Positions 48,776 through 58,310 are shown, counted from the stretch's first letter. The stretch is DNA of 64,000 nt from Verrucomicrobiales bacterium (GCA_029213005.1 JARGPI010000004.1:248001-312000); one strand, 5' to 3'. Translations and numbers: made by a program. Notes: generated from the letters alone by a model not told the origin.

Positions 48776-49687
48776 ATGAAATTGGTCTGCTATCTTTTCG
48801 CATTGAGCTTCGGAATATATTTAACCCACGCGCAAGAACGCGCAGCGTTAATTCCTAAGTTAAAGTCCGCAACCGAAGCCATCGCCAAAACAAATCATGC
48901 GATGAAAACTTTTAGCTTCGGCAATGAAGCGAACTTCTATTATCGGGGAACTCGATCTTTGTTCGGGGCACTGGAAAAAGATACGATCGCATTTCACCAT
49001 TTAATGGAACCCGATGATATTGCCGGGCTCACAAAGTTAATAGAGAAATTCCAAAAGGAAAACCCGGAAAGGTTTGGAGGGTTCGAAGTAGAGAAATCAC
49101 CTTTTGGCAGAGATCGATTGGACCTCAATAGTGTCATCAGGACAAATGGATCCTCAGTAGAAAAAGAAATCACCCAAAAGATCAAGAATTTAGATTTGCT
49201 CTACAAAAAACTCAGCGAATGGAACCCGAATAATTATGGCCCGATGCCATCGGACGAAGTTCTCGGTAAATTTCGATCCACTGAACTCTTTTTTACGGTA
49301 AACCAGGAAGGACTTCTTCAATTCGAATTCCCAAAAGCATCCGATAAATTCAAATCAGTCACGATAGAACCCAAACCCCATTTCCTTGCGGGCTTCTCGT
49401 TTTGGATAGCAAAGTCCCGCGGTTATCATAGCGTGAATCCACCACCTCATAATGTTGCCTTCGAATTTTTCGAAAAGAACACCGACTTCTACCCTCTCTC
49501 CTGGTCAATCGATCGGACCGATGAAAAAAAGAACATTTGGGAACTGGCTGCTCAAATCGCTATCCCCGAAGAAAGCGATGCAAGAGAGATCAAAGCCTTT
49601 ATCGCTTTCGTCGGGGGAAGTGCGGCACAAGCGGCAGATCGCTGTCGGGAGGAGAAGAAAAAAGCAAAAAACGCTGAGATAAAGTAA
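48776..49687 (+). CDS. Secreted protein of unknown function
   Basis: This 303-aa protein has a clear signal peptide (LVCYLFALSFGIYLTHAQ). The mature part is charged, with no known motif. A segment SDEVLGKFRSTELFFTVNQE is followed by a predicted beta region (TIEPKPHFLAGFSFWIAKS), and the end is Lys/Glu-rich. The ATG at 48776 is used because it starts the signal peptide. No clear operon partner. Confidence 0.65.
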   Translation: MKLVCYLFALSFGIYLTHAQERAALIPKLKSATEAIAKTNHAMKTFSFGNEANFYYRGTRSLFGALEKDTIAFHHLMEPDDIAGLTKLIEKFQKENPERFGGFEVEKSPFGRDRLDLNSVIRTNGSSVEKEITQKIKNLDLLYKKLSEWNPNNYGPMPSDEVLGKFRSTELFFTVNQEGLLQFEFPKASDKFKSVTIEPKPHFLAGFSFWIAKSRGYHSVNPPPHNVAFEFFEKNTDFYPLSWSIDRTDEKKNIWELAAQIAIPEESDAREIKAFIAFVGGSAAQAADRCREEKKKAKNAEIK

Positions 49688-49741
49688 ACAGCAAATCAAC
49701 CGCAACTTAAATCTCAACCGCAGCGACGATACAGGCGCTTA

Positions 49742-50080
49742 CTAACCTGTGGCGACTTCCTTCTCCCCATCCATTTCCGCGAGAACCTCGGGCAGGATCC
49801 CGGAGACCTGAGTGGATTTATAGTGCTCAACCCAGAGCCTGATTGCGATCGAGATAATTCCGAGCACGATTCCAATGATCAGGGAATGACTTTGAAACAC
49901 AGTCATCCGGTAATAAGCTTCCAGAAAAGCGAGAATCGCGAGACCGGGAAAGAAGCCCCGAATAATATGAAGAAACAGGTAAAACTTGTTCTGTTTAAAC
50001 AGCTTCCGATCAATTCTTTTATAAATCGCCTTTTGCTTCTCTTCGGGTAGGTCCCCGAGTTCATTGATGTTTCGATTCAT
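49742..50080 (-). CDS. Small two-TM protein of unknown function
   Basis: This 112-aa protein has a basic N-terminal third (YKRIDRKLFKQNKFYLF). Two membrane segments follow (IIRGFFPGLAILAFLEAYY; LIIGIVLGIISIAIRLWV) and an acidic tail ends it. It is not recognised. MNRNINEL is preferred to the Met five codons upstream; evidence is weak. It is convergent with the secreted-protein gene. Confidence 0.55.
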   Translation of the reverse strand: MNRNINELGDLPEEKQKAIYKRIDRKLFKQNKFYLFLHIIRGFFPGLAILAFLEAYYRMTVFQSHSLIIGIVLGIISIAIRLWVEHYKSTQVSGILPEVLAEMDGEKEVATG

Positions 50081-50228
50081 ATGATTGGTCTTCACCGTCC
50101 GTCATACAACGAATCAGGGTAAAGAAACAATGGTAAAATCCCCCGAAAAGGTAAGCGACTTACAAATCTGAATACCACATTCCTTCTGCAGTGCGGGCAG
50201 GCCACCATTCAACTGACCGCCCACTCGC

Positions 50229-50261
50229 AAAAAAAAAGCCGCCCCCGATGACGGAGGCGGC
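50229..50261 (-). terminator. Rho-independent terminator of the AGCS gene
   Basis: On the minus strand GCCGCC...GGCGGC with a short internal mismatch is followed by nine T, 28 bp past the symporter stop codon. Confidence 0.88.
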
Positions 50262-50288
50262 CTGCTGAAATCCAGTTGAACCGGGAAC

Positions 50289-51821
50289 TTACTCCTTGGT
50301 AATTTCGAGGTATTTCGCGAGCTCCTTCTTAACTACTGGCAGGAGGATAAAGACTCCGATCAGGTTAGGGAAACACATCCCGAGGAGCATACCGTCAGAA
50401 AAGTCGGTTACGGCGGTGAGAGTCAATGGAGCTCCAATCACGACGAAGATGCAGAACATTACTTTGAAGATCAGATCGACGGTGCGGCTGTTACCGAACA
50501 GAAATTTGAAGGCCTGCAACCCGTAGTAGGACCAGGAGATCAAGGTGGAGAAGGCGAACAGGATCACCGCCAGAGAAAGGATATAGCGGAAACCGGGAAT
50601 CACTCCATCAAATGCGGTCGAGGTGAGCTCCACACCATTCAGTCCATCGGGATTGGTATAGGTTCCGGTAATGACAATGACGAGAGCGGTCATCGTACAA
50701 ACCACTACGGTATCGATGAATGGCTCGAAAAGAGCGACGATTCCTTCACTGGCCGGGTTTTTCGTCCTCGCAGCGGAGTGAGCAATCGGAGCGGACCCAA
50801 TCCCTGCCTCGTTGGAAAACACGGCGCGCTGAATCCCGATCAGCATGACCCCGATCAGACCGCCGGCGACGGCTTTGGGAGCAAAAGCTGAGGAAATGAT
50901 AATTCCGACGGCTTCAGGAATTTTCGTGAAATTCATCAGAAGAATAACCAGAGCGGCGATAACGTAAATCCCGCACATAATCGGAACGAGCTTCGATGTC
51001 ACGGCAGCAATTCGAACCACACCTCCAATAATGACAACTCCGACAATCACAGCGACAATCAGCCCGAAAATCCACTCTCTCCCGACAAAGAGGCCCGTCA
51101 CGTTAACAAACTGCTGAGTGGCCTGGTTGACCTGAAACATATTACCTCCGCCCAGGGATGCCCCGACGCAGAGAAAAGCAAAGATATAGGCGAGGGTGGT
51201 CCCGAGCGGCCCCAGCCCTCGTTCAGCGAGACCTTTGGTGAGGTATTTCATCGGCCCACCAGCCACTTCGCCATTTTCATCGATATCGCGGTATTTCACC
51301 CCGAGGGTACACTCGGCAAATTTCGTCGTCATCCCGAGAAGTCCCACCAGAATCATCCAGACGGTCGCTCCGGGGCCGCCGGTTGCGATTGCCATGGCGA
51401 CGCCCGAGATATTACCGAGGCCTACCGTGGCCGACAGAGCGGTCGACAAGGCCCGAAAATGGGAAATTTCGCCCGGATCGTCCGGTGACGAAAATTTCCC
51501 GCGAATGGTCTGCAAGCCCAGCTTCCAACTTCGCAGGTTGATAAATTTGAAGTAGAAAGTGAGGAAAAGTCCGGCACCGGCCAACCACACGAGAATAAAA
51601 GGGATTTGCTTCTCCTCCTCGCCGATTTTGATGAAGGGCACTTTAAAGAAGATGATATCGAAGATCCGCTTCGTCCACGGGGCAAAAACCCGGTTGATCG
51701 CTTCGTCGACGCTCTCTTTCGCCACAGCTGCGGGAGCGGTTTCCTGGGCGACAACGGCCACAGGTTCAAAGATCCCACCGATGACGGCGACAATCAGAAT
51801 TATGGATAATAATTTTTTCAT
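50289..51821 (-). CDS. AGCS-family sodium:alanine/glycine symporter
   Basis: This 510-aa protein has an N-terminal signal-like segment and periplasmic extension, then the conserved AGCS core. Motifs are FRALSTALSATVGLGNISGVAMAI, GGPGATVWMILVGLLGM, TKFAECTLGVKYRD and ENGEVAGGPMKYL. NEAGIGSAPIAHSAA is the family signature; WSYYGLQAFKFLFG follows later. Eleven or so membrane segments. It imports small neutral amino acids with sodium. The N-terminal extension (about 60 residues before the first core helix) is longer than in E. coli-type members and is seen in other PVC and Bacteroidota sequences. No glycine riboswitch was found upstream. Confidence 0.93.
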   Translation of the reverse strand: MKKLLSIILIVAVIGGIFEPVAVVAQETAPAAVAKESVDEAINRVFAPWTKRIFDIIFFKVPFIKIGEEEKQIPFILVWLAGAGLFLTFYFKFINLRSWKLGLQTIRGKFSSPDDPGEISHFRALSTALSATVGLGNISGVAMAIATGGPGATVWMILVGLLGMTTKFAECTLGVKYRDIDENGEVAGGPMKYLTKGLAERGLGPLGTTLAYIFAFLCVGASLGGGNMFQVNQATQQFVNVTGLFVGREWIFGLIVAVIVGVVIIGGVVRIAAVTSKLVPIMCGIYVIAALVILLMNFTKIPEAVGIIISSAFAPKAVAGGLIGVMLIGIQRAVFSNEAGIGSAPIAHSAARTKNPASEGIVALFEPFIDTVVVCTMTALVIVITGTYTNPDGLNGVELTSTAFDGVIPGFRYILSLAVILFAFSTLISWSYYGLQAFKFLFGNSRTVDLIFKVMFCIFVVIGAPLTLTAVTDFSDGMLLGMCFPNLIGVFILLPVVKKELAKYLEITKE

Positions 51822-52137
51822 AACGGTATTTTACAGGTTCCCAAATTCTTACCGTTGCCGGTGCTGATGGTTACAAACTTAAGTGTGGTTTATCCCAAAC
51901 TTCGGGCGGTTTTTCAATAGAAAAGCAAGCTTAATCTTAGCGATTTATGAAATTTAGAGGGTTCCGAAAGGCATTTGCGTCTAAACCGCCCAACTCCGCG
52001 ATGGAAATAGGATCGCAAGCCCATTCCGAGCCTCTGAAAAATCGCACAAGGGGCTGTAAATGCTTCATTTCCATGAAACTGTACCCTGTACAATCGTCAA
52101 CTGTACAGGGTACAGTCCACCAAACCCTCCATTTCTG
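51822..52137. other. Intergenic gap between divergent genes
   Basis: This 316-bp stretch holds repeat copy 5 (52080-52114) and otherwise nothing recognisable. No riboswitch, RNA gene or convincing promoter was seen. Confidence 0.45.
52080..52114. repeat. Paired palindrome repeat, copy 5
   Basis: TGTACCCTGTACA (52080) and TGTACAGGGTACA (52102) in inverted orientation, 22 bp apart. It lies 24 bp before the start of the next gene. Confidence 0.85.
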
Positions 52138-52590
52138 ATGATAAACGTCTTCATTTTTTCCGCACTCGCTCTCGGTTTCAGCTCGATTGTCCACGAAGCA
52201 GTTTCCGAACCAACTTTTGAGATTTCGAACGCAAATCCCTCACGAGGAAAGATCTCCGTTTTGCCGGGCGGGGAAAATACGGTTTTTAAGGTCACAAGCC
52301 CTTTTGGAATTGGCAGGGGAACCATCAAACTCGCCACCGGAGACTGGCCGGAATCGATTGCGATTCGCCTCCACCTTCAGGGCCTGGAGGGATTCTCGAT
52401 AAAAACCGGTGACGATACCCGGATCAAAATGTCTGATTTATCGATCCAGGCTTACGATAAGGACGGAAATCTCTTCGGCGAAAAATACCTACTTGAGAAA
52501 GCGGGCTACTATGAAGTGTCCGTTCCCTCTTCTCTATTTCCTGAGGACTGTCGGAGTATAGAAATCCACTGGGTCAATTTCTATCGTTAA
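52138..52590 (+). CDS. Small secreted protein of unknown function
   Basis: This 150-aa protein has a signal peptide (VFIFSALALGFSSIVHEAV) and then a predicted all-beta domain (GRGTIKLATGDWPESIAIRL, LEGFSIKTGDDTRIKM, YYEVSVPSSLFPEDCRSIEI). No family is recognised. The longer frame from 52060 would start inside the palindrome repeat. Its stop overlaps by 4 bp the stop of the convergent ABC ATPase gene. Confidence 0.65.
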   Translation: MINVFIFSALALGFSSIVHEAVSEPTFEISNANPSRGKISVLPGGENTVFKVTSPFGIGRGTIKLATGDWPESIAIRLHLQGLEGFSIKTGDDTRIKMSDLSIQAYDKDGNLFGEKYLLEKAGYYEVSVPSSLFPEDCRSIEIHWVNFYR

Positions 52591-53285
52591 CGAAGACTGC
52601 TCCCGAGGATTTTGCCATCTTCCATGTGAACAATCCGATCCGCAAAATGGTGAATCCTCGGATCGTGAGTCACTATCACTACGGTTGCGTTTTTCTCAGA
52701 GGTGAGTTTGCGCAAGATCGTCATAATATGTTCCCCGGTGGCACCATCGAGAGCGGAAGTCGGCTCATCACAGATAATAATTTCCGGCTCGTGAACGAGC
52801 GCTCTCGCAATCGCGACACGCTGCTGTTGCCCGCCGGAAAGCCGGTTCGGAAGGAGGTTGGCGCGGTCATCCAGACCAACTTCCGCCAGGATATTGATCG
52901 CCCGTTTCTTAGCATCCCGGCCTTTCACTCCCTGAATCAATAGCGGAACACTGACATTTTCCCAGATAGAGATCGACGGAATTAGATTGAACAACTGAAA
53001 GGCAAACCCGAGATGGTGCGCTCTGAATTTGGCGAGCCCGCGGTTAGTAGAACTGGTGATTTCGTTATCGAGAACCACTACTTTTCCCGAGTCAGGTTTC
53101 AGAGTTCCGGAAAGGATACTAAGCAGGGTCGTCTTCCCGCAACCGGAAGGCCCCTCGATCATAAGCATCTCCCCTGCCGCCACGCTGATGTCGATACCGC
53201 GGAGAACCTCCACTTTAGCCCGGCCTTTACCGAATGACTTCTGGATATCGGTAAGCTCGATTACCTTTTCAGATTTTTCACTCAT
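52587..53285 (-). CDS. ABC transporter ATPase, DevA/LolD/MacB-type
   Basis: This 232-aa protein has Walker A GPSGCGKTTL, Q-loop FAFQLFNLIP, signature LSGGQQQRVAIARAL, Walker B IIICDEPTSALD and H-loop VIVTHDPRIHHFADR. The sequence type matches the DevA/LolD group that powers FtsX-like permeases. It is the last gene of a four-gene minus-strand operon (membrane-fusion protein, outer-membrane factor, permease, ATPase) and is separated from the permease by 8 bp. Confidence 0.95.
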   Translation of the reverse strand: MSEKSEKVIELTDIQKSFGKGRAKVEVLRGIDISVAAGEMLMIEGPSGCGKTTLLSILSGTLKPDSGKVVVLDNEITSSTNRGLAKFRAHHLGFAFQLFNLIPSISIWENVSVPLLIQGVKGRDAKKRAINILAEVGLDDRANLLPNRLSGGQQQRVAIARALVHEPEIIICDEPTSALDGATGEHIMTILRKLTSEKNATVVIVTHDPRIHHFADRIVHMEDGKILGSSLR

Positions 53286-53293
53286 GATACCAA

Positions 53294-54451
53294 TCAGGTT
53301 CTGAAAACGGTGTCGGGTTCAAGAACCAGCACCTTCCGGCTGGCGAGCAAGGCACAGACAATCGCGATCGCAAATATCACGACAAAGACAATGATCAGTG
53401 TGGTGGGCAGTAAAATAAATGGCGGTTTTTTCAGAGGAATGACAAACAGCCCAAAGGCAGAGGCTAACCCTGCTCCGATCCCATAGCCCACCAGAGCTGC
53501 GGTGGCGGCCTGAATCAGAATCATATTCAGCAGAATCCGGTTCGTAGTTCCCATCGCTTTCAAAGCGGCGAGAATTCGGGAATTTTCCGTTACAAAAGAG
53601 AAAAGCGTCTGCCCGGTAATGACCGCACCCACAATAAGTCCGAGAACCACTGTATTACCAAATGCCAGAGGAATGCCGGTATTGGCAAAGAACCATTTCA
53701 ACGTTTTCCAGCTGAAGGCATCGTGCTCCAGAGCGAGCAATCCGGTTTCTTTTTTGATTCGCTCCGCCACCACCGGAATATCAGCTCCTTCCTGAGTTGC
53801 GACCATCATATAGGCGAGGGTTCGGGAGCCGGGACTGAGAATCCCCTGCGCCTGCTTATAAGTCATGTAAATGTACGGCCCGCCGTAAATAGGACGGTTC
53901 GCATCGCAGATCGCCCCAATTTTGAAATAGGAACCATTGATATCGATCCAGTCCCCGAGGCGGACATCCCGCTTTTCCCCGTCGGGAGCAATGAAATTTT
54001 CGCTAATCCTTTCGACCGCATAATCATCGATCATCACGGTATCAGGTTGCCTGATGTCCTCGAGATTTCCCGCCACCACGTTGCGGGGAGCGCCGATCAG
54101 CGATACGTTATCCAAGCCGATGACCTGGACCATTTTGTATTGGCCATCCGCCTGTTTGACGGGCAGAACCCGGTGAAAATACGGCACCGCCCACTTCACT
54201 CCTTCCACGGAACGAACCCGGTTCAGCTCGATGTCCCGCATCGGCCTCGGCAGCTGGACCTGCTCCAGGTAAGTGTCCATCACCCAGATTTCAGCCCGTG
54301 AGTTTCGCAAAATCGCATCGGTCCAACTCATCAGACCGCAGAAAACACTGGCCTGCTGAACGATCAGCAGGGTGGAAAATGCAATCCCGGAGACAAGGGT
54401 GACATAGCGAGTCCGGTCGGCGAACAATATGCGAAGCGCGAGGCGATACAT
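53294..54451 (-). CDS. ABC permease, DevC/FtsX-like
   Basis: This 385-aa protein has the MacB/DevC layout. The first membrane segment (YVTLVSGIAFSTLLIVQQASVFCG) is followed by a large periplasmic domain of about 200 residues (VMDTYLEQVQLPRPMRDIEL). Three more membrane segments complete it (VVLGLIVGAVITGQTLF; IQAATAALVGYGIGAGLAS; TTLIIVFVVIFAIAIVCAL). DevC-type permeases form a tripartite exporter with a fusion protein and a TolC-like duct. In cyanobacteria DevBCA exports heterocyst glycolipids. The gap to the outer-membrane-factor gene is 3 bp. Confidence 0.9.
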   Translation of the reverse strand: MYRLALRILFADRTRYVTLVSGIAFSTLLIVQQASVFCGLMSWTDAILRNSRAEIWVMDTYLEQVQLPRPMRDIELNRVRSVEGVKWAVPYFHRVLPVKQADGQYKMVQVIGLDNVSLIGAPRNVVAGNLEDIRQPDTVMIDDYAVERISENFIAPDGEKRDVRLGDWIDINGSYFKIGAICDANRPIYGGPYIYMTYKQAQGILSPGSRTLAYMMVATQEGADIPVVAERIKKETGLLALEHDAFSWKTLKWFFANTGIPLAFGNTVVLGLIVGAVITGQTLFSFVTENSRILAALKAMGTTNRILLNMILIQAATAALVGYGIGAGLASAFGLFVIPLKKPPFILLPTTLIIVFVVIFAIAIVCALLASRKVLVLEPDTVFRT

Positions 54452-54454
54452 GAA

Positions 54455-55894
54455 TCAATCGCTGCAACAACCGCCACCAAGCGCAACAATCAACTGAATT
54501 GTCGCATCGTTAAGAGCCCCACGGAGCTGGTTTTCCTTTCTACGAATGCTGAGGAGAGACCGCTGCGAATCGATCACGCTCAGGTAGGGAGTCAATCCCC
54601 GTCCAAATTGAGCCCGTGCTATTTCATTGAGATCCCCTGCGGCCCGCCCCGCCCTTTCGGTCGCCGCCAGCTTTTCGCTGATGCTTCGGATCCGGGAAAG
54701 GGCATCCTCAACTTCTTTAAAAGCATCGAGCACGACCTTGTCATACTGAGCGGCGAGCTGCTGATACTGAGCGTATTTCACCTTCTGGCGATACTTGCTT
54801 TCCCCGGCATCAAAAATGGTTTTCGTCAGACTTCCCGCAATCGACCAGGCGAGGCTGTTCCCATCGACCAGTTTCACCAGATCCGCCGAGGCAAATCCAG
54901 CCGAAGAAGTCAGCTCGATCACCGGAAGACAGGAGAGACGCTCTGCTTCAACCCGCTCCAGCCCGGCAGTCACCTGACGACGAGCCGAAGCTATATCCGG
55001 CCGGCGGCACAGCACCTCCGCAGGAATACCGGGCGGAATGCAGGGCGGCTCGGTCACTCTGCGGCGACTAAGCGAGGTGAAATGAGCGGGAGCAACCCCC
55101 GTCAGCCTCGCCAGTGCATTGGCCGCCAGTTTCAAATCCCCACGGGCACCCGCCAGCTCCGCTTCCACAGTCGCTGCCTCAAGCCGGGCCAACGCGTATT
55201 CCTGACCATTTTCCTCCCCGGCATCGAGCAGGGATTTTTGAATCTCAATCGTCTCTCTCCGGTCCCTGAAAGCATCTCTCAAGATATCGGTCTCGGCCTG
55301 GAGCGATTGATAGAGAAAATAGCCGCGAGCCACCTCACCACTGACCAGCAGTGCCACCGCTTCGAGGTCGGCCCTCGCCGCTGCGGCGTCGCATTTCATG
55401 GCCCGGCCGTGCGGCTTCATCCGGCCGAACAAGTCGAGCGAATAACTCACGTTAAACGGAAGGGCAAAGCGACCAAAAGAATCATCACGAATCGCCGAGG
55501 TCCGAATCCCAAAAGGAGAGTCATTCTCTGAAACTTTTTGGAGCGATGCGCCCGGCCCCAGCTCGACCCGCGGGAAAATTCGGGTCCCGGCGACTTCCGT
55601 TTTGGCATGAAATTCCTGTACCCGCGCGCAGGCTCTGCGGATATCAGGCTCGTCGCTGAGAGCCTTCACCACCAGTTGATTCAGATCTTCATTGCGAAAA
55701 ATCTCCCACCAGTTTTCCACCAGCGGCACCCCAACTGACAGAGAGTGAGGGACTTCCTTCCAGTGTTTCGGGACCCCTACGCTGGTGCTTAAGGGCACGG
55801 TGCAGGGCGCAGACTCGAAAGGAGCGCATCCAACGCAAGCAAACAAGAAGGCAATCAGGCAAGAGGGTACACCTATGAAAACGTGAAGCTTCAA
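54455..55894 (-). CDS. TolC/NodT-type outer-membrane factor of the DevBCA-like operon
   Basis: This 479-aa protein starts with a lipobox (LFACVGC). LVENWWEIFRNEDLNQLVVKAL and IPAEVLCRRPDIASARRQVTAG are the OMF hallmarks. The two coiled-coil hairpins and an ending LRGALNDATIQLIVALGGG correspond to those of the protein at 23990. It is the outer-membrane duct dedicated to the ABC exporter encoded by its immediate neighbours. Confidence 0.92.
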   Translation of the reverse strand: MKLHVFIGVPSCLIAFLFACVGCAPFESAPCTVPLSTSVGVPKHWKEVPHSLSVGVPLVENWWEIFRNEDLNQLVVKALSDEPDIRRACARVQEFHAKTEVAGTRIFPRVELGPGASLQKVSENDSPFGIRTSAIRDDSFGRFALPFNVSYSLDLFGRMKPHGRAMKCDAAAARADLEAVALLVSGEVARGYFLYQSLQAETDILRDAFRDRRETIEIQKSLLDAGEENGQEYALARLEAATVEAELAGARGDLKLAANALARLTGVAPAHFTSLSRRRVTEPPCIPPGIPAEVLCRRPDIASARRQVTAGLERVEAERLSCLPVIELTSSAGFASADLVKLVDGNSLAWSIAGSLTKTIFDAGESKYRQKVKYAQYQQLAAQYDKVVLDAFKEVEDALSRIRSISEKLAATERAGRAAGDLNEIARAQFGRGLTPYLSVIDSQRSLLSIRRKENQLRGALNDATIQLIVALGGGCCSD

Positions 55895-55936
55895 CTGGTG
55901 ACCAATTACCTAATAATTCTTAAATATCAAGTAATT

Positions 55937-56848
55937 TTAATTAACCGAGGCTGACGGTGACAAAAACACGTCAAGTTGCTGGCCGATATAGAGGCGCTGA
56001 TTGGCCTCGGGACTCTTCGGTTTGAACAGTATTTGAAGCACCCGCGTATCGACTCGTTCTGCCGGAAGGCCGGATAGATTGCTTTTCGGGACGATGAGCG
56101 GTTCGATCCGGATAAAATCGAGTTCGATTCCGGATTCCCCGATCCCGCGCACATATCCCACCGCAGTGGGATTTTCCGGAAGCACCCCGGTCAGTTCCTC
56201 ATCAATATCCACCCGGATCTGTAATTCGTCCCGGCTTCCCAGTAGAACCGGCGGAGGCACTGCGCCGGGAGAATTGAATTCGCCGACATTTACGTTCACC
56301 TGAAGCGCCGAGCCATCGACCGGAGAAAGCACAGTGAGCAGTGTTATCGCCGTTTCCGCCCGGCTCACTTTCGCTTCCGCGCTTTTGACCTGAGCCGCCG
56401 CGATCGCTACCTCACTGCGCCGCGATTCCAGATCGGAAGTACTGACGGCCCGGGAATCCCCCACCTTCGTGAGCCGGTCCAGAACCTTCTTAAGACTGTC
56501 GTATTGCGCCTTGGCCACTTCGAGCCCCGACTTGGCGATCGCCAGTTCCGACTCTGCCACCCGGGAATCAAGCACAAACAGCGCATCGCCTTTGCTGACT
56601 TTCTGCCCAACGGAAACCAACACCTCACTGACCACTCCCGGAACATTGGTCGAGACGCGTGTGTTATCACCCAGTGATTCTACGATCCCCGAACCTGCAA
56701 CTTTCGCCGACGACGGTTTTTCCGGTGGCTTCTCCAGCGGCTCCGGTATCGTCTGCGAAGTGGTGGTACGTAATAAAAGAAACAAGGTGGCGAGAATTCC
56801 GGCCAGGGATACCCAAAACGAAAGTCGACTGGCAATTAGACTGATCAT
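55937..56848 (-). CDS. HlyD/DevB-type membrane-fusion protein
   Basis: This 303-aa protein has one N-terminal membrane segment (LSFWVSLAGILATLFLLL). The biotinyl-lipoyl-like half motif GIVESLGDNTRVSTNVPGVV and GDALFVLDSR come next. A coiled-coil hairpin (residues 95-160) and a barrel domain with a conserved INxGEF-like turn (VNVNVGEFNSPG) follow. It would bridge the permease to the outer-membrane factor. It is the first gene of the operon and divergent from the desaturase across 217 bp. Confidence 0.9.
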   Translation of the reverse strand: MISLIASRLSFWVSLAGILATLFLLLRTTTSQTIPEPLEKPPEKPSSAKVAGSGIVESLGDNTRVSTNVPGVVSEVLVSVGQKVSKGDALFVLDSRVAESELAIAKSGLEVAKAQYDSLKKVLDRLTKVGDSRAVSTSDLESRRSEVAIAAAQVKSAEAKVSRAETAITLLTVLSPVDGSALQVNVNVGEFNSPGAVPPPVLLGSRDELQIRVDIDEELTGVLPENPTAVGYVRGIGESGIELDFIRIEPLIVPKSNLSGLPAERVDTRVLQILFKPKSPEANQRLYIGQQLDVFLSPSASVN

Positions 56849-57065
56849 TACTATAGCTTTTTTCTAACATCGATTCCCTACATCAGAGATCAACGTCCGA
56901 GTTGTCCTGAATGTACTACACAAAAGTTAAATAGACTGATTCAGTAAAACTTCAATAGTTTTTAAAATTATTGTTTGTTTTTCACTAATTTCAGGCGAAA
57001 ATTTATACTAGTGACTGCAAGTAGCCGCTTTGTCCATTGCAGTAGCATCTACAAAAATTTCTGGA

Positions 57066-58310
57066 ATGAATCGGACCGGATCACCTCTACTTAGATCGGA
57101 CGAGTTGCGACAGTGGACTAAGGTCAGCAACTCTCGCAACCTCGTGTGCCTCGGGGTAGAGTATTTGTGGCTGCTTTTACTACACTCAGTAAATTTCTAT
57201 TTGATACAGTCAGAAGCTGGCTGGGCAGTTATCATCCCGTTCGGAATCTTTACAGTATTAATGACCGGAAGCTTGATGCACCGAATCGGTCTACTGGGGC
57301 ACGAAGCCTCGCACGGCCTGCTTCATTCCAATCGAAAGTGGAATGATCTACTATCCGACCTGCTGTGTTTTTACCCGCTCTGGAGTAGCACCGATTCCTA
57401 TCGAAATAAACATTTGGGGCATCACCTGCACCCTAATGATCCGGATCGGGACCCCAATATGGCCGGTGAAAAAACGGAGGCCCTCTACGCTCGCTTTCCC
57501 ATGCCCCGGCCCGCATTCATCTGGAATTACTATGCTAAATTTTTCTGGCCGCCTTTTGTGCTTTCCAATCTCTTCGATCTCTGTCGGATGCTTTCCTTCG
57601 GCCGCGTTCCCAAAGGTAACGAAGAGAAGGATACGGTAAAGCCTCCCCTGGGCACCAGAGTACGGAATCTACTGAAAAAGCCGGTTGTTCTCGGGTTGAT
57701 CTATTTATTCACTTATGTATTTGCTACCCGGAGATTGATCGCGTGGGGAGATCATTTGCACGTGGTTCTGGGGCAACTGTTTCTTATCATGATCGCGCTC
57801 GCGGTTTGGGAATGGCTGCCGGATAGCAGCTTTGGTAATGACACCCGGAAAAGCTATACCACTCCCAAAAAACGGGCACTGGTTCGACTCCTGGTCTATA
57901 CGGGAATCATTACCGCAATTGCCTGGGCCCGGGTGTTCACCGGATTCCACTGGGGCGGTTATTATATGCTCTTTTGGATTTTCCCGCTGGTCTATGTCTT
58001 TCCTTATTTGATGTTGCTGAGGGAAATCTATCAACATGCCAATCTCGGCAAAGGCCAACTCGACAACTCACGGATTATTCACGCCGACCCTTTCACCCGG
58101 TGGGTTCTCCTCGGGTTCGGCAATGATTTCCACCTCGTTCACCATTTGTATCCCAATATCCCGCATTACCATCTCCGTGCAGCGCACGATTCTTTGATGG
58201 AGAAATCGTCCGAATACCGGTCTTCGATCAAAGAAACCACCGGCACCTTCCACGCTCCGGAAGGTCTGGAGCCCCTGCTCGATTCCCTGAGCCGGGTCGG
58301 TGAAAGATAG
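57066..58310 (+). CDS. Membrane fatty-acid desaturase
   Basis: This protein of about 414 aa has the three histidine boxes for the di-iron centre: GHEASHG, HLGHHLHPND and DFHLVHHLYPNIP. About four to six membrane segments surround them. It would introduce a double bond (or hydroxyl) in an acyl chain or carotenoid-like lipid. ATG 57066 is used; a TTG at 57030 is an alternative and neither has a Shine-Dalgarno. It is divergent from the DevBCA-like operon, which suggests a shared role in making and exporting a lipid. Confidence 0.88.
   Translation: MNRTGSPLLRSDELRQWTKVSNSRNLVCLGVEYLWLLLLHSVNFYLIQSEAGWAVIIPFGIFTVLMTGSLMHRIGLLGHEASHGLLHSNRKWNDLLSDLLCFYPLWSSTDSYRNKHLGHHLHPNDPDRDPNMAGEKTEALYARFPMPRPAFIWNYYAKFFWPPFVLSNLFDLCRMLSFGRVPKGNEEKDTVKPPLGTRVRNLLKKPVVLGLIYLFTYVFATRRLIAWGDHLHVVLGQLFLIMIALAVWEWLPDSSFGNDTRKSYTTPKKRALVRLLVYTGIITAIAWARVFTGFHWGGYYMLFWIFPLVYVFPYLMLLREIYQHANLGKGQLDNSRIIHADPFTRWVLLGFGNDFHLVHHLYPNIPHYHLRAAHDSLMEKSSEYRSSIKETTGTFHAPEGLEPLLDSLSRVGER

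Noticed and set aside
51822..52137. Glycine riboswitch upstream of the AGCS symporter
   Set aside because: The expected tandem aptamer core was not found; the region holds only the palindrome repeat.
57004..57009. TATACT as -10 of a desaturase promoter
   Set aside because: The only -35 candidate at the right distance (TTCACT) matches poorly, so I did not list it.
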